A DNA stretch of 64,000 nt from contig CATQJL010000001.1 in NCBI GenBank assembly GCA_958299035.1, forward strand, positions 27,011,521-27,075,520, written 5' to 3'. Origin of the DNA: Cylicocyclus nassatus. Its lineage: Eukaryota > Nematoda > Chromadorea > Rhabditida > Strongylidae. The position numbers and the translations under genes are program-made. Shown here piece by piece: positions 12,012-22,760 of this stretch (positions are counted from its first letter, which is position 1; the number at the start of each line of letters is the position of its first letter). The notes under the pieces are model-generated. The model had not been told where the DNA came from and ran no database searches. It was given only the letters and a program-made list of their open reading frames with translations.

Positions 12012-12601
12012 ATAATTTCTTCTTTTATGTCATTCTTGTCATCTGCTTTTGCTTGATCCATCTGCTGGTGGATACCTAACGTGAACCAGGCTGGCCTTTA
12101 CGCCCGCGAAGCTCAACTTATTCTTAAGGCGGTAGCATTCCCCAGAGCTAATCATCTGTATTAACTAAGTCTGCTTCTTAATTCAAGCGGATCTCATTTG
12201 CGGTCGTAATGACTGTAGCTGTGCACTTAGCTTGGAGAGAAGAAGTGAAAGAGGGACATTTCTTTCATGACTGAGTATATGCTGCTGAGTTGTTTTGGCG
12301 CATCATCAGTGCGTATATGGAATAAAATAAAATAAACATTCCATACGTGGAAGTACAAAAGCTTTATAGAGTAAAATCAAAATTCTAGAGGAATTAGTAC
12401 TAGTACAACAACAAGTAAAAATAATGAGGCGTATTTTTACTACGTACTCTCATCATGTAACCTGGGCATGTTGTATCGAATAGTGGTAGTCTGCACTGTT
12501 CACCAGGTTGCTATGGTGGACCTTTATTGACCTTACGTTTCGACAAATATCGCCTTCTTCGGAGGTGTGAAAGGGGGTTAGTCAAATCAAGTGCTAGTCT
12601 A

Positions 12602-12778
12602 ACATATGATTCAACTGGCTTGACGCCATTAGGGCGGGGTCTTGTGATCTAATTGAAGCCGCTCGCGCCCGCGACGCACCTGCGTCTCTCTCGCGCGAGT
12701 GCTCTCTGATCATGACCTAGCCTTAATTAGGTCACGAAGCCCCGCCTTTGCCCATGCCAAGCCAGTTGAATCAAATGG
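12602..12778. mobile_element. palindromic TA-flanked MITE (GATTCAACTGGC family), copy 1
   Basis: Inverted ends ATGATTCAACTGGCTTG and CAAGCCAGTTGAATCA with TA flanks (12600-12601, 12779-12780). The core pairs GGTCACGAAGCCCCGCC with GGCGGGGTCTTGTGATC, and contains CGACGCACCTGCGT(CTCTCTCG). Other copies: 34558, 51903, 53674 and 59203. Confidence 0.88.
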
Positions 12779-13104
12779 TACAAGACCAAACGTCTCATCA
12801 GAGACTTCGGTCGTTTGAAATGCGTCGAGCGCAACGTGCCGAAAAAAATCCAGAATGGATCCAAAAACCTCTAGTACACTGTGAAGTCAATAGTCCGCAC
12901 GGAAATAATGGACATCACTGACGTTCCTTAGCGCGCCAGAGACTTATACAGGGTTCGGCACAGCTGGCACCGGGTCAAGGTGGATATCGTTTTTGGGACA
13001 AAAAGCAAAGGAGATATCGTTTTGTCGCCAAATATGATGTATAATAATTGGTCGGTCGCATAATGACACACTTCTGCATTACTTTCTGTAGTATATATGC
13101 TGTA

Positions 13105-13762
13105 CAAGGTGTCCCAAAAATATGTCCACTTTTATCGTAAATAACTCTCCTGCTTCACTGCTCTTTCCGGTCTTATGGTACCATTTTGGAAAGCTAGCTC
13201 CGACTTAGGTCTACACCATAGGATGTATCTCTGTTTCGTTACTGTGCAATTACGGTAAGAGCTTGAAAAGGGTTCCAAGTCATTAAAATCCATACCCTCT
13301 CTCAGAAAGGGAACCAAACAAGCCAAATTCTATAATAAACTAACCGATGTCATAGGTATTGTAACATATTCTAAATATGAGATTTGCACGTTGCAGTCTT
13401 GTTTCTTCCGTAAGTAATTCTGGGTATACAATAATAACTGCTTTTTCAATGTCCCTCAAAAAGTGATTACACCACTAAATAAGCTTGAAACTTGTAAAGA
13501 GCTGTGTATCGGAATCACATCAGCAAAAATCCTGCTACACATCTTCTGGATATACGTGGGTCTTTTTACCAAACAGCCTATCTGACAATGACGCTGAATA
13601 CTGAAAATCAAACAGTACTTCAAAAGAGAGGGATATTCGCTTTGCCTTGCGAATCTAAGTTGAAGCAAGCTCTACGAAATCGTACTTGAAGATCAACGAT
13701 GGACGTTGAAGCAAGGGAGTTATCGACGAATAGCAGGTACACATTTTTTGGGACATCCCGCA
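13105..13762. mobile_element. 658-bp copy of the TA-flanked CAGGGTGTCC-end element
   Basis: Flanked by TA (13103-13104 and 13763-13764). Ends are CAAGGTGTCCCAAAAATATG and ACATTTTTTGGGACATCCCG. The internal order of motifs (CTCCTGCTTCACT, TTCGTTACTGTGCAATTACGG, AAAAGTGATTACACCACTAA, GCTGTGTATCGGAATCA) matches the copy at 7636-8299. Confidence 0.8.
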
Positions 13763-13764
13763 TA

Positions 13765-14384
13765 GATGCTCGAGGCCTTACGAGAGCAGCACATCTGGTT
13801 GTTCTTGATGTAAACTACCGAAGTTGAGAAATAAGTTACAAAAAATCAGCAGCAAATGTTGCATTGGACGAGAATTCTCATTTTTATTCGAAACCAATTA
13901 TAACAGCTCACATAACGCCGCAGAAGCTTTGGAAAAACTGTCATGTTTGCTTGTTCATGTAGGAACTTATACAGGAGATGTTTATAATTGTAATTGAAGA
14001 GTCTGATTTTTTTTCAGTAGACTTATAGACTTGAAAGTACATGCTTACAGAGCTGGATGTTTTCAAACATATGAACGGTAAATTGCGCACCTGTTTTCTC
14101 TATGAATTTTCACTATACAATTACCGGTGAATAAATAGAGACATTACCTCTTTATTGGTTTTGTCGAAGAGTCCAAGGTATATAAAGATATGACTATGCT
14201 TACTTTGGTTTCGTCTACTCTTTAGCTATAGACTTCTCGTTATGTGTCATAACGCGCATCTCCCCTGCGTAATATGCGTTTTGGTAGGAATCTAAGAAGA
14301 AAAGCTGTTCTTTCTTATATGCTTCAAAATCTAACACGCATAAAACGGCAGAACGCGTAAAAAAAGCTTAAAACCGTGATTAAC
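13765..14384. other. no gene recognised
   Basis: AT-rich DNA left of the 3-kb foldback. A TATATAAAGAT followed by ATGACTATGC occurs near 14178-14195 but the frame closes after ten codons. Confidence 0.45.
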
Positions 14385-14423
14385 ATACAATACCGCTCAC
14401 ATTTTTTGAAAAATAGACGCGAA

Positions 14424-14545
14424 TGTATGGACATGTATGGACATGTGCGGACATGTCCATACATGTATGGACGTGTCCGTACATGTATGGACATGTCCAT
14501 ACATGTCCGTACATGTCCATACATATATGGACATGTCCATACATC
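14424..14545. repeat. GGACATGTCCATACAT short tandem/palindromic array
   Basis: About 120 nt of iterated ATGGACATGT, ACATGTCCAT and GGACATGTCCGTACATG units, themselves dyad-symmetric. The inverted counterpart in the other arm of the foldback is only about 40 nt, so the array changed length after the arms diverged or were last homogenised. Confidence 0.9.
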
Positions 14546-15728
14546 AGCGTCGCGTGGCCATATCTCGCTTCATAGTGGATGAATTCTGAATCCAAAGCCA
14601 CCATTCGATTCAGCTCGGAGCGGAGAATCTTCTGATATATTGGAAGTGGGGGTACGATGTTTTCGATATCCGTTTTCAGTTTTTTCAATTTGATCTGCGT
14701 ATGTCCTTCGCGAATGTGTGAAGCAACGCCTACCCAACATAGAAGACTTTACTAAGTGTTATTCGATAATACTGTTCTTGTAGATTATTGTGCGTTAGAA
14801 AGTAGGCTCAGACCTCTTTTCAAAGGAGATAGAAGCGTTGGTGAATTTTGGAAAAATCACGCGTTTTCAAGTTCTACTCGCCATAACTTCCTTCGGAACA
14901 AGTATATTTTTAATCCGAAGACAGCGCCTTGCTCAGCTCATCAAGGCGAAACTTCTCGTATACAACATGTCCTTGATATTTCGATTTCAGTATTCTTGAA
15001 TCTTTCTGAGGACGTCTTTTCGCGAAGATGTAAAGCAGCGAGCATTGTCCCAAGTACATTCCGGCAAGAAGATTTCGATAGCACTTTTTCTGTAGATTGT
15101 AATGTGCTAAATAGTAGCCGCAGGTTTCTTTTTAAAGGAAGTAGAATGGCGAGTGAATTGTGGAAAAATCTTGTCGTCCCAAATTCTACTCGCCATATCC
15201 GCAGGATACGAAGCCATCTTCTAAGCAGATGTAAGTTTCGAAATCAGCAGGTCGCATAACCTCTACGAGCAAGTTTCCCGATATGTTCGGGTTATTCCAT
15301 TTTTTCTTGTTTTACGCTCCGGAAGCTCGCCGATGGATTTTGGTCAAAATGTTGATGCTCTTGAATTGTAGGGAAACTTCGCTTATAGAGGTTTTCGAAC
15401 ATGCTCTTTACGAAAATCGTGGTCTTTGAGGATTATAGGGTCTTTTTTAGAGAGATACGGTGAGGTGATTGTAACTGCATCACGAAAGTGCGTAATTTTG
15501 GCCGCACTTCTCGCGTATCTGTCAGAAACCTTGCCTGCTTGCTTTTCTCAGTCGTTACTAGGAATTGTGCTATCGAATCTTGTATTACTCAGGCTCCAAT
15601 CTGTGAAATTCGCCGAGTTACGAGCCTACGAAAACACGTTCTCATGCATTGCTCAAAATGTAAAGATCGCATATCTCGTCTCGAAATTCCTCCGTGAGCG
15701 CTTGTACAACGCGCTGATCAAATCCTTT

Positions 15729-15753
15729 ATTTTTATTTATTTATTTATTTATT
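15729..15753. repeat. TTTA microsatellite in the foldback spacer
   Basis: Short run of TTTA units in the spacer (15698-16174) of the 3-kb foldback. The rest of the spacer shows no recognisable coding sequence. Confidence 0.8.
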
Positions 15754-17417
15754 CTATACGCTCTTGGCGTTCCATACAATAGAATAGAAAGCAGTCATTT
15801 ATAGTCTAACCGCAACGATAGTGCATCATTATTTTAGGTCTAATCTTGATAAAAATGTGATGAAAGCTTGTATTTGACTGCTCTATGATTATAATTATCG
15901 GAATTAAATAATGCAATTCATGGAGATGTACCCATGCCCCCTTTTGCCAGCAAAATATTTTGATTTTAACAAGCAAACAAGGTTTGATGGTGGGTATATT
16001 ATCTGACCCCACCAAACCAGTAAACCAGTGTGAGCCAGTGACTCCAAGTGAATTTCAATAAGGGTTGTAATGATGGATAACTCATACGTGAGCGTGATCA
16101 AGTTAGGTTATTGTAATCTATGGAGATGGCAATCATACCAACTCATTTGCCAACAGAAGATGCTCTTGCAATAATCACGGAGGAATTTCGACGAGATATG
16201 CGATCTTTACATTTTGGGCAATGTATGAGAACGTGTTTTCGTAGGCTCGTAACTCGGCGAATTTCACAGACTGGAGCCTGAGTAATACAAGATTCGATAG
16301 CACAATTCCTAGTAACGACTGAGAAAAGCAAGCAGGCAAGGTTTCTGACAGATACGCGAGAAGTGCGGCCAAAATTACGCACTTTCGTGGTGCAGTTACA
16401 ATCACCTCACCGTATCTCTCTAAAAAAGACCCTATAATCCTCAAAGACCACGATTTTCATAAAGAGCATGTTCGAAAACCTCTATAAGCGAAGTTTCCCT
16501 ACAATTCAAGAGCATCAACATTTTGACCAAAATCCATCGGCGAGCTTTCGGAGCGTAAAACAAGAAAAAATGGAATAACCCGAACATATCGGGAAACTTG
16601 CTCGTAGAGGTTATGCGACCTGCTGATTTCGAAACTTACATCTGCTTAGAAGATGGCTTCGTATCCTGCGGATATGGCGAGTAGAATTTGGGACGACAAG
16701 ATTTTTCCACAATTCACTCGCCATTCTACTTCCTTTAAAAAGAAACCTGCGGCTACTATTTAGCACATTATAATCTACAGAAAAATGCTATCGAAATATC
16801 CTTGCCGGAATATACTTGGGACAATGCTCGCTGCTTTACATCTTCGCGAAAAGACGTCCTTAGAAAGATTCAAGAATACTGAAATCGAAATATCAAGGAC
16901 ATGTTATATACGAGAAGTTTCGCCTTGATGAGCTGAGCAAGGCGCTGTCTTCGGATTAAAAATATACTTGTTCCGAAGGAAGTTATGGCGAGTAGAACTT
17001 GAAAACGCGTGATCTTTCCAAAATTCACCAACGCTTCTATCTCCTTTGAAAAGAGGTCTGAGTCTACTTTTTAACGCACAATAATCTACAAGAACAGTAT
17101 TATCGAATAACACTTAGTAAAGTCTTCTATGTTGGGTAGGCGTTGCTTCACATATTCGCGAAAGGACATACGTAGATCAAATTGAAAAAACTGAAAGCGG
17201 ATATTAAACATCGTACCCCCACTTCCAATATATCAGAAGATTCTCCGCTCCGAGCTGAATCGAATGGTGGCTTTGGATTCAGAATTCGTCCACTATGAAG
17301 CGAGATATGGCCACGCGACGCTGATGTATGGACATGTACGGACATATATGGACATGTCCATACATTTGCGTCTATTTTTCAAAAAATGTGAGCGGTATTG
17401 TATTAGTTCAGAAAAAT

Positions 17418-17654
17418 ATGCGACCTTTGTTCTACATTCTTCTACTTGTGTTTACTTACGCCGCAGTAAATGCTGATGATGCCCTCGATGATTGGGTAAG
17501 CTTCCAAAACATTGCCTCATGATTTGCTTCGATAAATGCTTTACAGTGCCATGAATTCTGTACCGTAACGGAGCAAGAGACATACGGTACTCCAGGATAT
17601 GATAACTGCATGGAATATTGCACCTCCGGAGCAATAGGGTTCCACAGGAAATGA
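17418..17654 (+). CDS. small secreted four-cysteine peptide, two exons
   Basis: Exon 1 is 17418-17495 and exon 2 is 17547-17654, separated by a 51-nt phase-0 intron (GTAAGC...TTTACAG). The product is 61 residues. It begins MRPLFYILLLVFTYAAVNA, a textbook signal peptide with probable cleavage after ANA-type residues, and then an acidic DDALDDW linker. Exon 2 holds all cysteines: C27, C31, C47 and C51, spaced C-x3-C-x15-C-x3-C, a pattern compatible with a disulphide-stapled helical hairpin. An AG (attagttcag, ending 17411) lies just before the ATG and could serve as a trans-splice acceptor. AATAAA occurs at 17716-17721. The gene begins 15 nt beyond the right end of a 3-kb foldback element. I do not recognise a named family; secretion and two disulphides are inferred from the sequence. 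Confidence 0.72.
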
Positions 17655-17698
17655 TGACTGCATTGGACTATTGCACCTCCGGAGCAATAGGGTTCCAT
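17604..17698 (+). repeat. partial tandem duplication of exon 2 of the secreted peptide gene
   Basis: The last part of exon 2 (from GATAACTGCATGGAATATTG to AGGGTTCCA) is repeated immediately downstream as GATGACTGCATTGGACTATTG to AGGGTTCCATTGA, about 45-50 nt per copy. The second copy lies after the TGA stop at 17652, carries one inserted base relative to the first and so would be 3' UTR. The block TATTGCACCTCCGGAGCAAT is identical in both copies. Confidence 0.8.
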
Positions 17699-17721
17699 TG
17701 ACAATACTCTCCTCAAATAAA

Positions 17722-18189
17722 TGATGAGATGCTAATAGGGTTGCTCACGTACTCCCTTGAAAACATCGTTTAAGGGTATCTTCATCTTCATACTGGCGGC
17801 GTTAGCATCCGTTAGCAGCCGGCTTAAATTGCAGGCATTACTTGGGTAAACACCCTTTTCTCCTCATGCTCTTGTCTTATTCTTGCTTATGTGCAGTCCA
17901 ACTCTCATACATTTTCTGTTAATTTCGCCATCCTCTGGTTGCTTGGATGCTTGGATTTACATACAACAACACTTACCGCATAAGGCATAAGGCACACGGT
18001 CTACCTATCCTCCTCATCTCTCTATCTGCATCAAAATAGAGACATGATTCGGCATATTGTGTTCGGTTTACGAAGTGAGTGAAGACGATAAGTGTCTACG
18101 ATAGCAGAATACCATTCTCGCAGTAGAAAGCAGAGCGAACCGGAGACAGAAGTTTATGCTACAAAAGAACCGCTAGTAAAAGAAAGATG
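17722..18189. other. no gene recognised
   Basis: Downstream flank of the peptide gene; contains the GGCGGCGTTAGCATCCGTTA short direct repeat and no open frame of note. Confidence 0.45.
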
Positions 18190-18705
18190 TTAAGATGTTT
18201 CGAACTTGGGCATATTCGAAAATTCGAATTTTCGATCACAACAACTGAACTTGGTTGGATACTCGACCACTCTAAGTCGAATAAATGAATATTATCGAAT
18301 ATTCGAATATTTGACTATTCCAATGTTCGAATTCGAACATTGGAATAGTCAAATATTATTTCGAATATGCAAGGAAAGTTGGATATGAAACACGACAAAC
18401 ATTAACAGTTTAATATTCGAACATGTACTTTCCTCTTGTTCAAAAGTTTGAAAATTCCAACAACTGTTTTAAAAACTTGAACACTCGAATATTCGAATTA
18501 CTGTCGCTCAACATTCCTCGAATATTCGGGTATTCGCATAAGCCATTTTTCGATCGCGCCGATAGATAAAATGCTAGTAAACGCCTTTTTTACTTATTCG
18601 ATTATTCGAATAATCGAATAAGTCAGTAAATATTCGACCACTCGAATTTTTAAAGAATATTTCGAATAAATTCAATGCGAATATTCAGTTCCAACTGTAA
18701 CAGAT
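18190..18705. repeat. TTCGAA/ATATTCGAA-rich low-complexity tract
   Basis: About 500 nt dominated by variants of ATTCGAATATTCGA, a self-complementary motif, so the tract is full of overlapping dyads. No gene is visible. It contains the perfect palindrome at 18306-18357. Confidence 0.85.
18306..18357. repeat. perfect 52-nt palindrome
   Basis: AATATTTGACTATTCCAATG plus TTCGAA is followed directly by its exact complement with no spacer and no mismatch (26-nt arms). Flanking bases beyond both ends do not pair. Confidence 0.95.
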
Positions 18706-18710
18706 TTCAA

Positions 18711-19003
18711 TCTTATATATATAGCTGAATGTCTGTCTGTATGTATGTCTGTATGTATGTCTGTACGTATGTGCGGAATAGAAATTTTTATTTCTGAACC
18801 GATCGGGACCAAACTTGGCACACATATACTTCGGGGCAGGGAGCGTGTCATAGGCTACTTTTCGTTATCGATCGATATCGATTTTATCGATTTTTTGCAA
18901 AATTTGAGCTACAGGGCTGGGAGTTGGCACAGGGGGGTAATCGAGCATGCTGATTACGAATAAAATAATGACAGGCCCGGGCGGAGCCGGGTTTGCCAAC
19001 TAG
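18711..19003 (+). mobile_element. 293-bp nonautonomous Helitron-like element
   Basis: Begins with TC (TCTTATATATATAGCTGAAT), ends CTAG, and lies between A (18710) and T (19004), the standard Helitron target. Near the 3' end a hairpin CCCGG-GCGGAG-CCGGG (18976-18991) precedes the terminal CTAG by 8 nt. The interior has a TGTATGTATGTC microsatellite and several ATCGAT motifs; the open frame at 18745-18963 is not a gene. Confidence 0.8.
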
Positions 19004-19027
19004 TATTCTGATAAGCAAAGCAACTTA

Positions 19028-19264
19028 GGCCTCGGGCAGAGTTCACACGATTGATCGTCGCGATTCAGTCGCTACAAGTCAAGTGATACGAGTTCACTGC
19101 ATCCGATCTTCTTGCAACTCGGTTGTGATAGTTTTCCAACACGAGTAGTCGCGACCAACTATCACAGCCGAAATACAAGAAGATCGGCATGCAATGAACT
19201 CGTAACACTTGACTTATAGCGAATGAATCGCGACGATCAAATCGCGTGAACTCTGCCCGAGGCC
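19028..19264. mobile_element. 237-bp PIF/Harbinger-like MITE (TTA duplication)
   Basis: Ends GGCCTCGGGCAGAGTTCAC and its complement, with TTA on both sides (19025-19027, 19265-19267). GG-starting ends plus a TTA duplication fit PIF/Harbinger. The element is palindromic throughout (AAGAAGATCGG, ACTCGTA, GCGACGATC pairs). Confidence 0.85.
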
Positions 19265-19818
19265 TTAGAAGAAACATTGATGCCATCATCTTCAGGGCTA
19301 GAGTTGGGTGGGTGGTATACAGGAACAAACTGTATCTGGGAACCTTCAGTTAAATGTAGTATTTTGATGTTAAGTACATCAGTCTTGATTTATACTGCGT
19401 CGTTCCAAAAGTCTTGCTTTTTTGAGCAATTGCCGCAATCCGTTGAACAAAAATTTATAGAAAACACTGGTAGCATTCGAGCAGTTTTTTATGCTCATTC
19501 AAATAATTGTCTTCGTATTGCAGTTCAACAAATTACTTCTCAGAAAATCACCAAAAACCACGACTCATGGTTTTTACCGAGGTCAAGTTTCGCTATTTTT
19601 TGAATTATTGTACTGGTTCCACAAAGCAGTTCAAGTAACGGATAGATAGAGCAAGCTCTGTAGGGTACGAAACTATTTTGCTCTCCTCCCCATAATTCGC
19701 CATATTGGTGGTGGTTATATGCTATTTAAGTTTTGTAATAAATTCGATCGCGTTTTTGTTTTTTTCTTATTTTTCTAAACAATGACCTTACTCGGAATAA
19801 AGTATATACGATTTTTTT

Positions 19819-20110
19819 CAAAAGCTCTAAGCCTGCTCTACAGATGCATATGCTTCATCTCCAAATTAGCAGAAAATTGAAAACGATTTTCTGGTATTGA
19901 AACAATTTTCGAAAACTACATTAGTCTTCCTTCAAAAAAAGTCAGAATGCTATAACAGCTAGAGAAATCTGCTGCTCGTAAGAAGAGAATTGTATAACTT
20001 CTGCAGCGCTTGAGAGGTGCTAAAAAGTTTTGAGAATCACTTCTGTAGACTCTAGAAATTTTTTTTTTCAACGTCTTTTCAAGGTTGACGTTGGGCTTCT
20101 GAAGGAAGTT

Positions 20111-20164
<54 letters not shown>

Positions 20165-20572
20165 AGTAGATGGATAACCCAGAAAATACAGAAGAGGTGG
20201 TAAAATGACTACAAAATCATAGAAATTCATAGGTTACTTACTCAAAAAATCAAAGTTTTTCACACAGCTTAGATACGCGAGATGACGAAAATCGCCACGA
20301 AAGTGCTTCGCCGACTCATCAAATATTCGGTAGAAAGAAGGGATCAAGCACAAACAGTTATTACAGATATAAGAGTCTAGGTGTTTTGTTTATTGTGAAG
20401 CTTCTTGCATAAGTTTTACCAATGGAAACCGGAAAATTCAAAGAGAAAAAAGATGTCGAAAATGATTTTCCGCCTCCTCGGGTTTCTTGTTTCAATGCCA
20501 AAAAAACTTTTTCAGTTTTCTGCTAATACAGAGATGACGCAGATGCGTCTGTAGAGTAGACTTAGAGCTTTC
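19819..20572. repeat. inverted repeat pair around a GA microsatellite
   Basis: About 85-nt arms at 19819-19905 (AAGCTCTAAGCCTGCTCTAC ... AAATTAGCAGAAAATTG) and 20488-20572 (its complement with scattered mismatches). A direct repeat pair containing CATGGTTT...AGTTTCGCTA at about 19560 and 20630 lies just outside. The structure looks like a decayed foldback element; ends are not resolved. Confidence 0.6.
20113..20163. repeat. GA microsatellite, 51 nt
   Basis: Uninterrupted GA dinucleotide run of about 25 units. The SLSLSLSLS open frame on the minus strand is its shadow. Confidence 0.97.
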
Positions 20573-21179
20573 AAAATCTACACAGCCTAATATTGCATTT
20601 TAGCTAACGAGCTTATATTTTTCCCAAAACTCACGAGCCATGGTTTCGCCATGTGCGAGTTTCGCTACTTTCCTATATTTGTTTTACTGATATGGCAGAG
20701 GGCAGAGGAATAGATGGAGTGGGTTAATGATCTACCCCGGCGCTTCAATCTGGTTACAAACGGCTGCGGGGAAATCGAAGGAACTTCAATCAAGGTCGAA
20801 TATCACAGTTTGCTTCCTCTTTCTTACTCTTCATCACACTCTTAGACGTGCCGTGAAACCGTTGTAAAATTGCCTGTATGGGCAATTTTACAAAGTAATT
20901 TTGATAGGGGAGAAAGTAGAGGATGAATGAAAATGGAAGGATAAAATGGGAACTTAAAACGAAGAGGCTCTTAACACAAGAACAGAATATACAAAAGTGG
21001 GAAACCAAACTTGAAAAATCTACGCATCGATGGTGTGGAGCTGAAAATTTGTACAACTGTCTAATTGCCATACTCTAGGGAAAAGGGATTTGAAAGGAAA
21101 GATATGGCAGCGAAGTAAAGACAGATATGGAGTGAAGGGCCTTGACAGGAGTTTCCTGCGACGGACGAACACCAATACA

Positions 21180-21620
21180 GCCCAGATCCTGATAATGTTG
21201 GACGGTTACTCGGCCAGAAGCGCTAAATGGAAGCGTGTGCTGAGGAGTGAACGTAAGTGTCATGGATGCGCGAATGCTCTGGACGTTAGGTGTTACATTT
21301 CACATTTGGAATGACGAATGTTAGCCCAAATGAGAGTTGCTCCACTCGTCCAGAATATGCAGGAAAGGAGACTGCGATGCTAGGTAGTGTGCGCATAAGA
21401 GAGGATGGCCACAGGGTCAGCCTAATCGTAGAAGGCTTAAGGTAGACCAAGAGGTAGGCTCAATTTACAATTGTATAGAGTCAAACGATGTGCGAGAAAA
21501 TGGATGAACCTTTTCTATAGATCTGATAGAAAAGTCATGCTTCTAACAGGAGTTGGCGTCCCCTATGGCTGAGAAAGGAGGACGAGCTTGAGCAGGTGTA
21601 TAGCGAATTGGCATTACTGT
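21180..21620 (+). pseudogene. RTE-like retrotransposon relic (RT C-terminal tail)
   Basis: Across frames the translation reads VTRPEALNGSVC, SVMDARMLWTLGVTFHIWND, AQMRVAPLVQNMQERRLRC and GRPRGR, then RKEDELEQ. This is the order of the RTE-type tail (family IVRPVLLYGSECW, MRMLRWxxGVTRLDxIRN, GVAPIxxKMREARLRWYGHV, GRPKKRW). Several frameshifts and stops make it a dead relic. The short ORF at 21090-21314 is in a different frame and not the meaningful one. Confidence 0.75.
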
Positions 21621-21624
21621 GAAT

Positions 21625-22640
21625 AACTATAAATTTGAAGAGCTATTAAGAATCCAAAACATGTAAACTTTGCAGAGCGTGGCTGTCGCCCCCTTTTTGT
21701 AATTTTCCCCTGGTCACAATTCAAAAATAGTTGGGAAGCACCCCACAAAAGTTTTTCAAACTTCCTCATTCGTAAAATTTCTCGGGCCGCTGCTGAAATT
21801 TTTTCAATAACATTGAAAGCTAACTACTAATAGCTATTTTAGACAGAAGAAGCATTTTTGCACAAGTTGGATGTCTAACAGTACCATAAATAACCTAGAA
21901 TGAAATGTCGAAAGTATGAGGCTAATTTGAATAGGGGCTTGACACCTTTCGATCTTTTGATCCCGATTTCGTTATGGTTGCGACTTTTCCAATCGTTCTA
22001 ATTGCTGAAGTTTCGGTGCAATGACAACGGAGCTGGAGGACGAAGCGGTTCATGGGCAGTCAAAAATGAACTGCTGTCAAATTTTGGTGATGTTAAGTTG
22101 CAGACTCCTCAGTACACTGTAGTCAAGTCCCGCCCTCCAGCTTTCGAGCTCTAGACGGAAACGCCCTGCAAAAGCCCACCAGCTCCACTCACTTCCATCA
22201 AGTGGGCATCAATGTTGGGTTTCTGAAGCGCCTTTTCAAATCTTAGCGCATGAACTGGTTTGTTTGATTCGGTTTGCGGTGTTCTGGTCAACTACCTAAT
22301 ACCACCAAAGTCTGAAGAAAGTGCCATAACTCCATCAAAATTATTTTAGTCTATGTTGAGAGTGGTACTTAATGCAACGCCAGCGAGGCGGAGCAGCGGA
22401 GGTGTGGCACTTGCGCCCAAGAGTTTTCTTGCACATACTGAGGCACACTGTATCGCAAAATGCAGCTTAATCTGGCTGCTGGCATAACATAGAAAATTGC
22501 AGATCCGAAGTTCACATCTGTTGCTGCCACTCAAATCATTACTAAGGCACTCCAACACGTTGTATTGCACTTACTGCAAACCTGGCTTTCAGCATTGCAG
22601 CACTGAAGTGGAATTAGGGGGCAGATTTTGCTTTAACCTA
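21625..22640. other. no gene recognised
   Basis: Between the RTE-like relic and the minisatellite. No splice-bounded frame or bounded repeat was found. Confidence 0.45.
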
Positions 22641-22760
22641 TCCTGTCAGTCATGCGCTTTAGCTCGACACTGGAGCGCAAGATGTGGCTGCAACAATTCA
22701 TCTGACCGTTGTCATTGCTTGCGGTGAGAAGCTGAAGAACAATGTGGTTGCTGCAACTCC

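Larger units (their letters stand above)
14385..17403. mobile_element. 3.0-kb foldback element with about 1.2-1.3-kb inverted arms
   Basis: Left arm 14385-15697 and right arm 16175-17403 are near-identical inverted copies around a 477-nt spacer. The ends read ATACAATACCGCTCACATTT on the left and its complement on the right. Open frames that look long here (for example 14756-15259) occur in both arms with matching substitutions and reflect the repeat. Each arm contains diverged internal units with a GGCGAGTGAATT ... TTCTACTCGCCAT motif. The left arm carries an expanded ATGGACATGT array (14424-14545) which is much shorter on the right (17324-17364). No transposase and no clear target duplication are visible, so the class is unassigned. 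Confidence 0.85.

Noticed and set aside
14756..15259. 167-codon plus-strand open frame
   Set aside because: It lies wholly in the arm of the 3-kb foldback, has an inverted partner at 16904-17113, and its halves are internal repeats; no family resemblance or splice context.
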